This document shows positions 56,117 to 64,000 of a DNA stretch of 64,000 bases, piece after piece. Below the pieces are notes generated by a model. It had not been told where the DNA came from, ran no database searches, and saw nothing but the letters and a program-made list of their open reading frames with translations. Source of the stretch: Methylocystis echinoides (GTDB taxonomy: Bacteria > Pseudomonadota > Alphaproteobacteria > Rhizobiales > Beijerinckiaceae); the NCBI RefSeq assembly GCF_027923385.1, contig NZ_BSEC01000001.1:1934501-1998500 (forward strand), given 5' to 3'. The stretch's first letter is position 1. Each line of letters begins with the position of its first letter. A program made the position numbers and the translations under genes.

Positions 56117-57013
56117 CTAGAGCTGCGATCCGTCATTTCCCGCGCGCGCGGGAGACGATGGGGCCGCGACACGGGGGCGGGCCTTTTTCGTCGCCCCCGT
56201 CTGAATCTCCCGCCAGGTGTCCGACTGGGAGATCAATTGCCGAATGGCGGCGACGTTCTGCGCGGCGTCCTCGGGCGACAGGTCGCGGCGGGACAAGTCC
56301 TCGGCTTCCTGAAACTTGCCCTGCAGGGCGAGCACCAGCGCCAGATTCTGCCGCACGCGCCGGTCGGCGGCGGGCTGGGCGGCGGCCAGTCGCAGCGTCT
56401 CTTCCGCGCGCGGAAGATTTTTCGCCAGCGCGTAGGAAAGCCCGAGATTGGAGAGCACCGTCGGCTCGTTGGGGCGGATTTTCAGCGCGGTCTCGTAATA
56501 GCCGCGCGCCGAGTCATGGTTGCCGAGTTGGTCCGCAATCGAGCCCTGCGTCGACAGAACCGACCAGTCGGGGCGTTCCGGCGTATGCGCCTTGTCGAGG
56601 ACCTCTGTCGCCTGCTGCAACTTGCCGGCGTCGGCGAGCGCCTTGCCATAGGCCGCCAGCACCTTCATATCCTCGGGATAGGTAATGGCGAGTCCCTGCA
56701 TCACCGCGACGGCCTGCGCATTCTGGTCGAGCGCGTGCAGCGCCTTCGCATAGGCGAGGGCGGCGGACTTGTCTTTCGGGTTGCGGTCGTAGCGTTGGCC
56801 GAGTTCGTCGGCGTAACGGCGTAACGCGTCTTCGTCCGAGGGGAGCCTGGCGGCGCTGACGGAGCCCGTCACATCGTCGAGCGATCTTCTGTTGCAGGCC
56901 GAGAGGCTCAAAAGGGCGACAGCCGCGAGCGAGAGGACGCAAAGTCGGGACGGGGCGAGGGGCGACGTTGTCACGACGGTTCCATATTGGTGAAGGATGC
57001 CTGACCTTGGCAA
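56117..57013 (-). CDS. TPR-repeat lipoprotein (TadD-like)
   Basis: A 298-residue protein with a lipoprotein-type signal (LAAVALLSLSAC, cysteine as the lipidation site) and at least four tetratricopeptide repeats (about residues 75-250), such as AALAYAKALHALDQNAQAVAVMQ, WSVLSTQGSIADQLGNHDSARGYYETALKIRPNEPTV and LGLSYALAKNLPRAEETLRLA. It resembles TadD, the TPR lipoprotein of tight-adherence pilus systems. Other tad genes are not adjacent. The true start could be a GTG about 13 codons inside. Confidence 0.8.
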   Translation of the reverse strand: MPRSGILHQYGTVVTTSPLAPSRLCVLSLAAVALLSLSACNRRSLDDVTGSVSAARLPSDEDALRRYADELGQRYDRNPKDKSAALAYAKALHALDQNAQAVAVMQGLAITYPEDMKVLAAYGKALADAGKLQQATEVLDKAHTPERPDWSVLSTQGSIADQLGNHDSARGYYETALKIRPNEPTVLSNLGLSYALAKNLPRAEETLRLAAAQPAADRRVRQNLALVLALQGKFQEAEDLSRRDLSPEDAAQNVAAIRQLISQSDTWREIQTGATKKARPRVAAPSSPARAGNDGSQL

Positions 57014-57053
57014 TAAAGCGTTAACCCTAACGGAACCTTAACAGGGAGCGACG

Positions 57054-58442
57054 ATGAAGCTTGAGGACTGGTCCGCGGCTGCGACCGCGGTCGATTTCGT
57101 CGACAAGGCTGGCTGGGCGCGGGAGAAGGAGAGCCTGCCGGCGCTCGTCGCCGCCCTCGCGGCCGCGAGCGGCTTCGAGGCAAAGCCCGGCAGCCTGCTG
57201 ATCGCCCCCGCTCATGACGGCGCGCCGCCGCGCGTCTTCTTCGGCGTCGAGGAGGAGGGCGCGAAGAAGCGCGATCCTTTCCTCGCCGGCAAACTTGCCG
57301 GCGCGCTCCCGCCGGGTCTCTATCGGCTCGGCGCGGGCGTCGCCGATCCGCAGACCGCGGCGCTCGCCTTTCTGCTGTCGAGCTACGCCTTCAGCCGCTA
57401 TGTGTCGCCGAAGGCCGAGAAGCCGCGCCTCTGCGCGCCCGAGGGCGTTGGTCGCGCGCGCATCGAGCGGATCGCGAGCGCCGTGGCGCTCGGCCGCGAT
57501 CTCGTCAACACCCCCGCCAATGACATGGGACCGGAGGCGCTCGCCGAAGCCGCTCTCGCGCTCGCCGCCAGGCACGGCGCTCAGTCGCGCGTCATCGTCG
57601 GCGAGGCGCTGCTCGCGGAAAACTTCCCGCTCATTCACGCCGTCGGCCGCGCGGCGGCGCAGGCGCCGCGTCTCGTGGAATTTACGCATGGACCGGCGGA
57701 CGGGCTGAAAGTCACGCTCGTCGGCAAGGGCGTGTGCTTCGATTCCGGCGGCCTCGACATCAAGCCGTCGTCGGCCATGGCGCTGATGAAGAAGGACATG
57801 GGCGGCGCCGCCACGACTCTCTCGCTCGCCAGCATGCTCATGGACAGCGCGCTGCCGCTGCGGCTGCGCGTGCTGTTGCCGATCGTCGAGAATTCGATTT
57901 CGTCGAACGCGTTTCGCACCAGCGACATCTATCGCAGCCGCAAGGGCCTGACCGTGGAGATCGGCAACACCGACGCGGAAGGCAGGCTCATTCTCGCCGA
58001 CGCGCTCGCCTATGCGAGCGAGGATCAGCCAGACCTGCTCTTCAACTTCGCGACGCTGACCGGCGCCGCGCGTGTCGCGCTTGGTCCGGAACTGCCGCCT
58101 TTCTACACGGGCGACGACGCGCTTGCCGAGGACATCGCCGCCTGCGGCCGCGCCGTCAACGATCCCGTCTGGCGCCTGCCGCTGTGGGACAATTACGACA
58201 GCGGACTCGACGGCAAGATTTCCGATGTCGTGAGCGTCACGAGCGGCGGTTTCTCCGGCTCGATCGTCGCGGCGCTGTTTCTGCGCCGTTTCGTGAGCGA
58301 TCCGGCGCGCTGGGCGCATTTCGACGTTTATTGCTGGAACCCGTCGACAAAGCCCGGCCGACCCGAAGGCGGCGAGGTGCAGAGCGCACGCCTGCTGTAC
58401 GATCTCATTGAGAAACGCGCGAACGAGAGGGCGGCGACGTGA
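57054..58442 (+). CDS. Leucyl aminopeptidase family protein (M17)
   Basis: A 462-residue M17 metallopeptidase. The C-terminal catalytic domain has GKGVCFDSGGLDIKPSSAMALMKKDMGGAA, VENSISSNAFRTSDI and the signature NTDAEGRLILADAL, which together supply the two-metal site and catalytic lysine and arginine. It releases N-terminal residues from peptides in the cytoplasm. The N-terminal domain is shorter than in PepA, closer to the PepB-like group. The stop overlaps the next start (GTGA), so translation is coupled to the NlpC/P60 peptidase. Confidence 0.92.
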   Translation: MKLEDWSAAATAVDFVDKAGWAREKESLPALVAALAAASGFEAKPGSLLIAPAHDGAPPRVFFGVEEEGAKKRDPFLAGKLAGALPPGLYRLGAGVADPQTAALAFLLSSYAFSRYVSPKAEKPRLCAPEGVGRARIERIASAVALGRDLVNTPANDMGPEALAEAALALAARHGAQSRVIVGEALLAENFPLIHAVGRAAAQAPRLVEFTHGPADGLKVTLVGKGVCFDSGGLDIKPSSAMALMKKDMGGAATTLSLASMLMDSALPLRLRVLLPIVENSISSNAFRTSDIYRSRKGLTVEIGNTDAEGRLILADALAYASEDQPDLLFNFATLTGAARVALGPELPPFYTGDDALAEDIAACGRAVNDPVWRLPLWDNYDSGLDGKISDVVSVTSGGFSGSIVAALFLRRFVSDPARWAHFDVYCWNPSTKPGRPEGGEVQSARLLYDLIEKRANERAAT

Positions 58443-59290
58443 GCGAGACACTGGACCGGCGCCTGACGCCTGCGCGACCCGACCTTGCCGCCGTTTATCT
58501 GAAGGGGCGCGTCACCGCCGACCGCTATGTCGAGGGCGCGGTGATGGAGGTGAAGGAAGGCGTCGTCGACATGCGCCGCGAGCCGCGCCCGGACGCGGCC
58601 GTCGACACGCAGGTTCTCTATGGCGAGCGCGTGACCGTCTATGACGAGGAGGAGGGCTGGGCCTGGGCCCAGCTCGCGCGCGACGGCTATGTCGGCTGGA
58701 TCGGCGCCAATGTGCTGTGGAGCGAATTGAGCGCGCCCACGCATCGCGTCTGCGTGCCGCGCACATTCGTCTACCCCGCCGCGAGTATCAAGCAGCCGCC
58801 GTTGCTCGCCTTGCCGCTCAGCGCGGAGGTGTCGATCGTCGAGGAGCGCGATACTTTCCTCGTGACGCGCGACAGGGGCTTCATCTGGCGCACCCATCTC
58901 ACGGCGCTCGATCAACCCGCGCCGGATTTCGTCGCCGTCGCGGAGACGCTGATCGGCGCGCCCTATTTATGGGGCGGCAAATCCGTGATCGGGGTCGACT
59001 GTTCCGGCCTCGTGCAGATTGCGCTGGCCGTCGCGGGACGCAAGGCGCCGCGCGACAGCGACATGCAGGAGGCGCAACTTGGCGCGCCCGTCGCGACCGA
59101 CGCGCCGCGCCAGCGCGGCGATCTGATTTTCTGGAAAGGGCATGTCGGGATCATGCGCGATGCGCAAACGCTTCTGCATGCGAATGGAACGCACATGCTG
59201 GTGTCGAGCGAGCCGCTCGATCTGGTGCGCGCGCGCAATCTGGAAGCGGGCGCGGGCAACATCACCGGCGTGCGGCGCCTGAGCTGGTGA
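58439..59290 (+). CDS. NlpC/P60 family peptidase with SH3-like domains
   Basis: A 283-residue protein. Residues about 30-155 form one or two bacterial SH3-like domains (VTVYDEEEGWAWAQLARDGYVGWI). Residues 165-283 form an NlpC/P60 catalytic domain with the cysteine in GVDCSGLVQIAL, the histidine in KGHVGIM, and a further polar residue in LLHANG. These enzymes cut gamma-D-glutamyl-meso-diaminopimelate bonds in cell-wall peptides. It lacks a signal peptide, so it probably recycles murein peptides in the cytoplasm, which fits pairing with the M17 aminopeptidase. The GTG start overlaps that gene by 4 bp. Confidence 0.9.
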   Translation: MSETLDRRLTPARPDLAAVYLKGRVTADRYVEGAVMEVKEGVVDMRREPRPDAAVDTQVLYGERVTVYDEEEGWAWAQLARDGYVGWIGANVLWSELSAPTHRVCVPRTFVYPAASIKQPPLLALPLSAEVSIVEERDTFLVTRDRGFIWRTHLTALDQPAPDFVAVAETLIGAPYLWGGKSVIGVDCSGLVQIALAVAGRKAPRDSDMQEAQLGAPVATDAPRQRGDLIFWKGHVGIMRDAQTLLHANGTHMLVSSEPLDLVRARNLEAGAGNITGVRRLSW

Positions 59291-59296
59291 CGCAAG

Positions 59297-59773
59297 ATGA
59301 GCAGGATCATCTATTTTGACGATCTCACCGTCGGCCAGCGCTTCGTCTCGGAGCCGGAGGTGGTGACGGAAGAGTCGATCATCCGCTTCGCGCGCGACGC
59401 GGACCCGCAATATTTCCACATCGATCCCTTCACCGCGACGGAAAGCGTGTTCGGGGGGCTGATCGCCAGCGGCTGGCAGACAGCGGCGGCGACCGTGCGC
59501 CATCTGCTCGAACGCTGCGGCGTGATATTCGCCGGCGGCGTCGTCGGCGTCGATGCGACGGTGTCGTGGAAACGTCCGGTCCGTCCCGGCGACCGCCTGC
59601 ATGTCGAGGGCGAGATCACCAGCTTGCGCCTGTCGGCGTCGCGCCCTGAGCGGGGCTTTGCGACCTTCGACAGCAAGACCCTCGATGGCGCGGGCAGGGT
59701 GGTGCAGACGCTTCAGGCGACGATGATGATCAATCGCGATTCAAGCCGGCGGGAAAGCCCTCCCGCCGGCTAG
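59297..59773 (+). CDS. MaoC-like acyl dehydratase
   Basis: A 158-residue single hot-dog-fold protein of the R-specific enoyl-CoA hydratase type. The catalytic region reads FARDADPQYFHIDPFTA and GGLIASGWQTAAA, with the hydratase-motif aspartate and histidine. WKRPVRPGDRLHVEGEIT is typical of the MaoC family. It is 6 bp after the peptidase gene, so probably in the same operon without an evident functional link. A hairpin (59744-59771) overlaps the stop codon and may end transcription. Confidence 0.88.
   Translation: MSRIIYFDDLTVGQRFVSEPEVVTEESIIRFARDADPQYFHIDPFTATESVFGGLIASGWQTAAATVRHLLERCGVIFAGGVVGVDATVSWKRPVRPGDRLHVEGEITSLRLSASRPERGFATFDSKTLDGAGRVVQTLQATMMINRDSSRRESPPAG
59744..59771. terminator. 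Hairpin over the end of the MaoC-like gene
   Basis: A perfect 11-bp stem AGCCGGCGGGA/TCCCGCCGGCT with a 6-base loop, overlapping the last codons. No U-run follows. It lies between convergent genes. Confidence 0.5.
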
Positions 59774-59807
59774 ATCACGCTTTCCGGCCCGGGCTCCGTC
59801 AGGCCTG

Positions 59808-60614
59808 TCAGCGCAATTTGGTGAAGGCGCGCAGCAGGCGCTTCGTCGCCACGACGCCGGCCGCCGCAGGCCCGCGCGTGAGGTCGGCGTTGGGATTGCC
59901 TGTCGAGAAGCCCGCGCCGAAATCGGTTACGACAGCGAGCCCCGCGAAGGGCACGCCGTAGCGACGCGCGAGAATGCATTCAGGCACGATCGTCCAGCCG
60001 ATGAGATCGGCGCCAAGCTGGCGCGCCACCCTTGCTTCGGCGGGCGTTTCGAAACTCGGGCCGGAAAACCACATCATCACGCCTTCATGCAGCGACACGC
60101 CGCTGGCCGTGGCGGCGGCCTTGATTCGCCGCACCAGACGCTTGTCGTAAGCCTCGTTCATGTTGACCATGGCCTTGCCATTTTCCGGCGCGCCGATCAG
60201 CGGGTTGAGCCCGGTGAAATTGATGTGGTCCGTCACCGCCACCAGATTGCCCGGCAGCAGATCGGCGAGAACCGACAGCGCCAGACCGGTGCAGATGAGG
60301 CCGCGGACGCCGAGTAGGGCCAGCGTCTCGATCGCAGAGGCCATCAGGCTCGGGTCGCCTGTCTCGTGAAACGTCGAGCGCCCCTTGAGGAGCGCCGTCG
60401 TGACGCCATCGACGCGGATAATGATGACTTCTCCGTCCTCCAGCTCGCCGCTGGACGGAAAGCCTGGAAGTTCGGCGTAGGGAATCGCGGCCAGCCGTTC
60501 GCCGAGATCCGCCGCGCCGTAAAAAATACGGCCCAAAAGAATGGCGCTTTCGATTGTGTCTGCCCCGCAACGCGACCTGATGATGGCCGCTGCCTCTTCG
60601 GCGGCTGTTGTCAT
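59808..60614 (-). CDS. Purine nucleoside phosphorylase-like protein (divergent)
   Basis: A 268-residue protein of the NP-II/PNP-MTAP phosphorylase family, which splits purine nucleosides with phosphate. The best-kept motif is GPSFETPAEARVARQLGAD (residues 185-203). Others differ from classical PNP: the phosphate loop LGSGLG reads LGRIFYG near 27-33, GRxHxYEG reads GRSTFHETG, the TNAAGG strand reads CTGLALS, VGMSTVPE reads IGWTIVPE (W207), and ITNLAAG reads VTDFGAG (D231 at the usual purine-contact asparagine). Activity or specificity may therefore differ; an Asp there is typical of MTA phosphorylases, which accept 6-amino purines. Confidence 0.8.
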   Translation of the reverse strand: MTTAAEEAAAIIRSRCGADTIESAILLGRIFYGAADLGERLAAIPYAELPGFPSSGELEDGEVIIIRVDGVTTALLKGRSTFHETGDPSLMASAIETLALLGVRGLICTGLALSVLADLLPGNLVAVTDHINFTGLNPLIGAPENGKAMVNMNEAYDKRLVRRIKAAATASGVSLHEGVMMWFSGPSFETPAEARVARQLGADLIGWTIVPECILARRYGVPFAGLAVVTDFGAGFSTGNPNADLTRGPAAAGVVATKRLLRAFTKLR

Positions 60615-60704
60615 TTTTTGCCTCTCAACGACAAATCTAAAAATGAATGTCGCAGCTAAAACCTGCGCGAGCTTGAATGAATTACGTCTAGTTTAACATT
60701 TCGC

Positions 60705-62333
60705 TTAAGCCTCGCCGTTAACGGGGGCCGGCTGGTTGCGGAAGGCCGCGGCGAACAGGGCGCGCGTGTAGTCATTCGCGGGGTTGTTGAAAATCGTCGC
60801 GGCCGGTCCGGATTCGACGACTTTTCCGTGGCGCATCACGATGAGCTGGCCGGCGAGCGCCTTAACAACTCGAAGATCATGGCTAATGAAAAGATAAGCC
60901 AGCGCGCGCCGCCGCTGCAAATCGCGCAGCAGATCGATGATCTGCGCCTGCACCGACATATCCAGCGCGGAGGTCGGCTCGTCGAGCACGATGAATTTCG
61001 GCTCCAGCACGATGGCGCGGGCGATGGCGATGCGCTGCCGCTGGCCGCCGGAAAATTCATGCGGATAGCGATCCATGGTCGAGGGATCGAGGCCGGTTTC
61101 CAGCAGGGCGCGGGCGACAATCTCGCGCCGCGCGTCGAGCGTCAGTTCCGGCTGCTGCACGGTGAGGCCCTCGGCGACGATTTCCGCGACCGACATGCGC
61201 GGCGACAGCGAGCCGTAAGGGTCCTGAAAGACGATCTGCATGTCGCGACGCAGCGGCCGCATTTCGGCGACGCTCTTGCCGTCGATGCGCGAGCCGAGAA
61301 AGACGATGGGGCCTTCAGAGCGAATGAGGCGCAGCATGGCCAGCGCCAGCGTCGTCTTGCCGGAGCCCGACTCACCAACGACGCCAACCGTTCCACCAGC
61401 GCGGACGGCCAGCGTCACGCCGTCGACCGCCTTGATGTAGTCCACCGTGCGCCGCATGAAGCCCTTTTTTATGGGAAACCAGACGCGAAGATCGTCGGCG
61501 GAAATCACGACAGGCGCATTTTCGTCCTCGACGATGGGCGCGCCCTTGGGTTCGGCGGTCAGCAACGCCTGTGTGTAGGGGTGGCGGGGCGTGGTGAAGA
61601 CGCTGGTCACGTCGCCGCTCTCGACGATGCGGCCCTTCTGCATCACGCAGACCGTGTCGGCGAAGCGGCGCACGAGGTTGAGATCGTGGGTGATGAACAG
61701 GATCGCCATGCCATAGGTCTGTTGCAGGCGTTCCAGCAGCGCGATGATCTGCGCCTGCACGGTGACGTCAAGCGCCGTGGTCGGCTCGTCGGCGATGAGG
61801 AGATCGGGCTTGTTGGCGAGCGCCATGGCGATCATCACGCGCTGCCGCTGGCCGCCGGAGAGCTGATGCGGATAAGCGCCGAGGCGCGCTTCCGGATTGG
61901 GGATGCCGACCTCGCCGAGCAGATCGATCACGCGCGCGCGTGTCGCCTCGCGGCCGCGCATGCCGTGCAGTTCGAGAATCTCGGCGATCTGCTGCTCGAT
62001 TGTCTGCAGCGGATTGAGCGAGGTCATCGGTTCCTGGAAGACCATGGTGATGCGCGCGCCGCGAATGGCGCGCAGCTCCCCCTCGCTGATCGTCAGCATG
62101 TTCTGGCCGGCAAACAGCGCCTCGCCCGTCGCCATGGCGCCGGGCGGCAGAAGCCGCACAATGGAAAGCGCGCTGATCGATTTGCCGGAGCCGGATTCGC
62201 CGACGAGCGCCAGCGTCTTGCCGCGCTCGAGCGAAAAGGACACGTCGTCGACGGCCTTCGTCTCCCGCCCGCCCTGCAGGAAGGAGACGGAAAGGTTGCG
62301 GACGTCGAGGAGGGGGGCGGTGTGATCCGTCAC
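60705..62333 (-). CDS. yejF: Peptide ABC transporter, fused dual ATPase (YejF)
   Basis: A 542-residue protein with two complete ABC ATPase domains. The first has Walker [13 protein letters not shown], the signature [15 protein letters not shown] and Walker [13 protein letters not shown]; the second has [15 protein letters not shown], the signature [15 protein letters not shown] and [12 protein letters not shown]. Each is followed by the oligopeptide-transporter C-terminal extension. It energises the YejBE permease. Its start overlaps the yejE stop by 4 bp (ATGA). Confidence 0.94.
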   Translation of the reverse strand: MTDHTAPLLDVRNLSVSFLQGGRETKAVDDVSFSLERGKTLALVGESGSGKSISALSIVRLLPPGAMATGEALFAGQNMLTISEGELRAIRGARITMVFQEPMTSLNPLQTIEQQIAEILELHGMRGREATRARVIDLLGEVGIPNPEARLGAYPHQLSGGQRQRVMIAMALANKPDLLIADEPTTALDVTVQAQIIALLERLQQTYGMAILFITHDLNLVRRFADTVCVMQKGRIVESGDVTSVFTTPRHPYTQALLTAEPKGAPIVEDENAPVVISADDLRVWFPIKKGFMRRTVDYIKAVDGVTLAVRAGGTVGVVGESGSGKTTLALAMLRLIRSEGPIVFLGSRIDGKSVAEMRPLRRDMQIVFQDPYGSLSPRMSVAEIVAEGLTVQQPELTLDARREIVARALLETGLDPSTMDRYPHEFSGGQRQRIAIARAIVLEPKFIVLDEPTSALDMSVQAQIIDLLRDLQRRRALAYLFISHDLRVVKALAGQLIVMRHGKVVESGPAATIFNNPANDYTRALFAAAFRNQPAPVNGEA

Positions 62334-63496
62334 CGGAAATTCTTTCTCGGGTCGAAGGCGTCGCGCACGGCCTCGCCGACGAAGACGAGCAGCGAGAGCA
62401 TGAGCGCGATGATGGCGAAGCCGGTCAGGCCCAGCCAGGGCGCCTGGAGGTTGGATTTACCCTGAAGCAGCAGCTCGCCCAGCGAGGGCGAGCCCGGCGG
62501 CAGGCCGAAGCCCAGAAAATCCAGCGCCGTCAGCGTCGTGATCGACGAATTGAGGATGAAGGGCAGGAAGGTCAGCGTCGCCACCGTGGCGTTGGGCAGA
62601 AGGTGGCGCCAGATGATCATGAAATTGCTCAGACCCAGCGCGCGCGCCGCGTTCACATATTCGAAATTGCGCGCGCGGAGGAATTCGGCGCGCACCACAT
62701 GCACGAGCGAGACCCAGGAGAACAGCAGCAGAATGCCGAGCAGCACGAAAAAGCCCGGCGTGAGGAAGGAGGAGATGATGATCAGCAGATAGAGCTGCGG
62801 CAGCGAGGACCAGACCTCGATGAAGCGCTGAAAGACGAGGTCCACCCGCCCGCCGAAATAGCCCTGGATGGCGCCGGCGGCGACGCCAACGATGGAGGAG
62901 ATCGTCGCCAGAATGAGGCCGAACAGCACCGAAATACGGAAGCCGTACAAGAGGCGCGCGACGACGTCGCGGCCCTGATCGTCGGTGCCGAGCCAGTTCC
63001 ATTCAATCGCCGCGCAGCCGCGATTGGGCTCGCCGGGCTTCAGGATTTTGGCCGCCGCCGCCTCGCATTGCGCCTTGCTCAGCATCCATGTCGGCGGCGA
63101 AGGCGCGGGCGTGGGAAGGTCGAGATTATGCGTGTCGTAGGAGTAGCGGATCGGCGGCCAGATCATCCAGCCATGCGCGTCGATCTCTTTTTCGATCGTC
63201 GGATCACGATAATCGGTGCGGGCGAGGAAGCCGCCGAACTTCTCCTCCGGATAGGTGACGAAGGCCGGAAACAGAAGCTCGCCCTTGTACCAGGCGAGGA
63301 TCGGCCGGTCATTGGCGAGCACATTGGACAGGAGCGACATGACGAAGAGCGCCATGAAGAGCCAGAACGACCAGTAGCCGCGCCGGTTCGCCTTGAAATT
63401 CGCCAGCCGCCGCTGCTCCAGCGGCGAGAGCCGCAGCAGGCCCGTCCGCGCGATGGGCGGCGCGAGATGGGCGCCTGTGTCGGTCGTTGCGCTCAC
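62330..63496 (-). CDS. yejE: Peptide ABC transporter permease YejE
   Basis: A 388-residue permease. An N-terminal membrane helix (FWLFMALFVMSLLSNVLANDRP) is followed by a periplasmic loop including KFGGFLARTDYRDP and WPPIRYSYDTHN, both typical of YejE, then the binding-protein-dependent transport domain with five helices and the EAA loop (YVNAARALGLSNFMIIWRHLLPN). It pairs with YejB. It is 2 bp downstream of yejB and overlaps yejF. Confidence 0.94.
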   Translation of the reverse strand: MSATTDTGAHLAPPIARTGLLRLSPLEQRRLANFKANRRGYWSFWLFMALFVMSLLSNVLANDRPILAWYKGELLFPAFVTYPEEKFGGFLARTDYRDPTIEKEIDAHGWMIWPPIRYSYDTHNLDLPTPAPSPPTWMLSKAQCEAAAAKILKPGEPNRGCAAIEWNWLGTDDQGRDVVARLLYGFRISVLFGLILATISSIVGVAAGAIQGYFGGRVDLVFQRFIEVWSSLPQLYLLIIISSFLTPGFFVLLGILLLFSWVSLVHVVRAEFLRARNFEYVNAARALGLSNFMIIWRHLLPNATVATLTFLPFILNSSITTLTALDFLGFGLPPGSPSLGELLLQGKSNLQAPWLGLTGFAIIALMLSLLVFVGEAVRDAFDPRKNFR

Positions 63497-63498
63497 GG

Positions 63499-64000
63499 TC
63501 AGACCTCGCGCGTCTCGAAATCGATCCGCGGATCGATCCAGGTGTAGGTGAGATCGGAGAGCAGATTCACCACCAGACCGACCAGCGCGAAAATGTACAG
63601 ATTGGCGAAGACCACCGGGTAGTCGCGGTTCACGATGCTCTCGAAGGAGAGATAGCCGAGGCCGTCGAGCGAGAAGATCGTCTCGATCAGGACGGAGCCG
63701 GTGAGAAAGGCGTGCACGAAGGCGCCGGGAAAGCCGGCGATGACGATGAGCATGGCGTTGCGAAAGACGTGGCCGTAGAGCACACGGTTCTCGGTCAGGC
63801 CCTTCATGCGCGCCGTCTGCACATATTGCTTGCGGATTTCATCCAGGAAGGAATTCTTGGTCAGAAAGGTCTGCGTCGCGAAGGCGCCGAGCGTCATGGC
63901 CGTCACGGGCAGGACGATGTGCCAGAGATAATCCTTCACCTTGCCAATGAGCGAGAGCTGGTCGAAATCGTCGGAAGTGAGGCCGCGCAGCGGGAATATC
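63499..64000 (-). CDS. yejB: Peptide ABC transporter permease YejB (partial)
   Basis: The frame runs off the right edge, so only about the last 167 codons are visible. The sequence [20 protein letters not shown] followed by [10 protein letters not shown] matches YejB, as does the EAA loop [23 protein letters not shown]. The end reads [18 protein letters not shown]. The yej system imports microcin-type and other small peptides. The gene for the substrate-binding protein YejA is expected just beyond the edge. Confidence 0.93.
   Translation of the reverse strand, partial: IFPLRGLTSDDFDQLSLIGKVKDYLWHIVLPVTAMTLGAFATQTFLTKNSFLDEIRKQYVQTARMKGLTENRVLYGHVFRNAMLIVIAGFPGAFVHAFLTGSVLIETIFSLDGLGYLSFESIVNRDYPVVFANLYIFALVGLVVNLLSDLTYTWIDPRIDFETREV

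Noticed and set aside
60828..62465. 545-codon plus-strand open frame
   Set aside because: Antisense to yejF, whose two ATPase domains are complete.

Overview
The window comes from the chromosome of a type II (alphaproteobacterial) methanotroph, most likely Methylocystis or Methylosinus. The main evidence is a complete particulate methane monooxygenase operon pmoC-pmoA-pmoB (28983-32251) with alphaproteobacterial protein sequences, followed by periplasmic copper-handling genes. The high GC content and the ruvCAB-ybgC-tolQRAB gene order fit the same group.

Layout. 1-4651: a divergent carrier-protein cluster (TPP enzyme and GNAT on the minus strand; acyl carrier protein, AMP-forming ligase and SDR on the plus strand), cut by the left edge. 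4789-9514: uvrC, a ChaA-like antiporter, a glutathione transferase and ung. 9521-18947: the DNA-repair and envelope block ruvC-ruvA-ruvB-ybgC ... tolQ-tolR-tolA-tolB, all on the minus strand. Two insertions interrupt it: a pair of paralogous unknown genes between ybgC and tolQ, and an AT-rich TIR-like gene right after tolB. 19109-23896: Fe-S scaffold, folE-hisI, a patatin-like phospholipase and guaB. 23988-26828: two tandemly duplicated TadG/von Willebrand-type proteins. 27178-28215: a di-haem cytochrome c peroxidase.

28983-36500 is the methane oxidation and copper region: pmoCAB, a PmoD-like protein, CopC, a CopD-cytochrome c-thioredoxin-like fusion and a PCuAC-domain protein. PmoB, CopC and the PCuAC protein are each predicted to begin with histidine after signal-peptide removal, as expected for N-terminal copper ligands. 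36748-47525: amino-acid genes (aspartate aminotransferase, argC), a flavodoxin-like reductase, a carbamoyltransferase/DUF5989/SxtJ trio, transporters and small unknown genes.

47610-49135 is a complete IS1182-like element inserted in the hairpin terminator of rpsI, with a 26-bp duplication on each side. Beyond it lie rpsI-rplM, a truncated chemotaxis receptor, glnK-amtB behind a probable sigma-54 promoter, a caspase-fold protein lacking both catalytic residues, a TPR lipoprotein, an M17 aminopeptidase, an NlpC/P60 peptidase, a MaoC hydratase, a divergent purine nucleoside phosphorylase, and the yejB-yejE-yejF peptide ABC transporter cut by the right edge.

No tRNA, rRNA or CRISPR array was recognised. 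All assignments come from reading the sequence and recalling family motifs; no database search was run.
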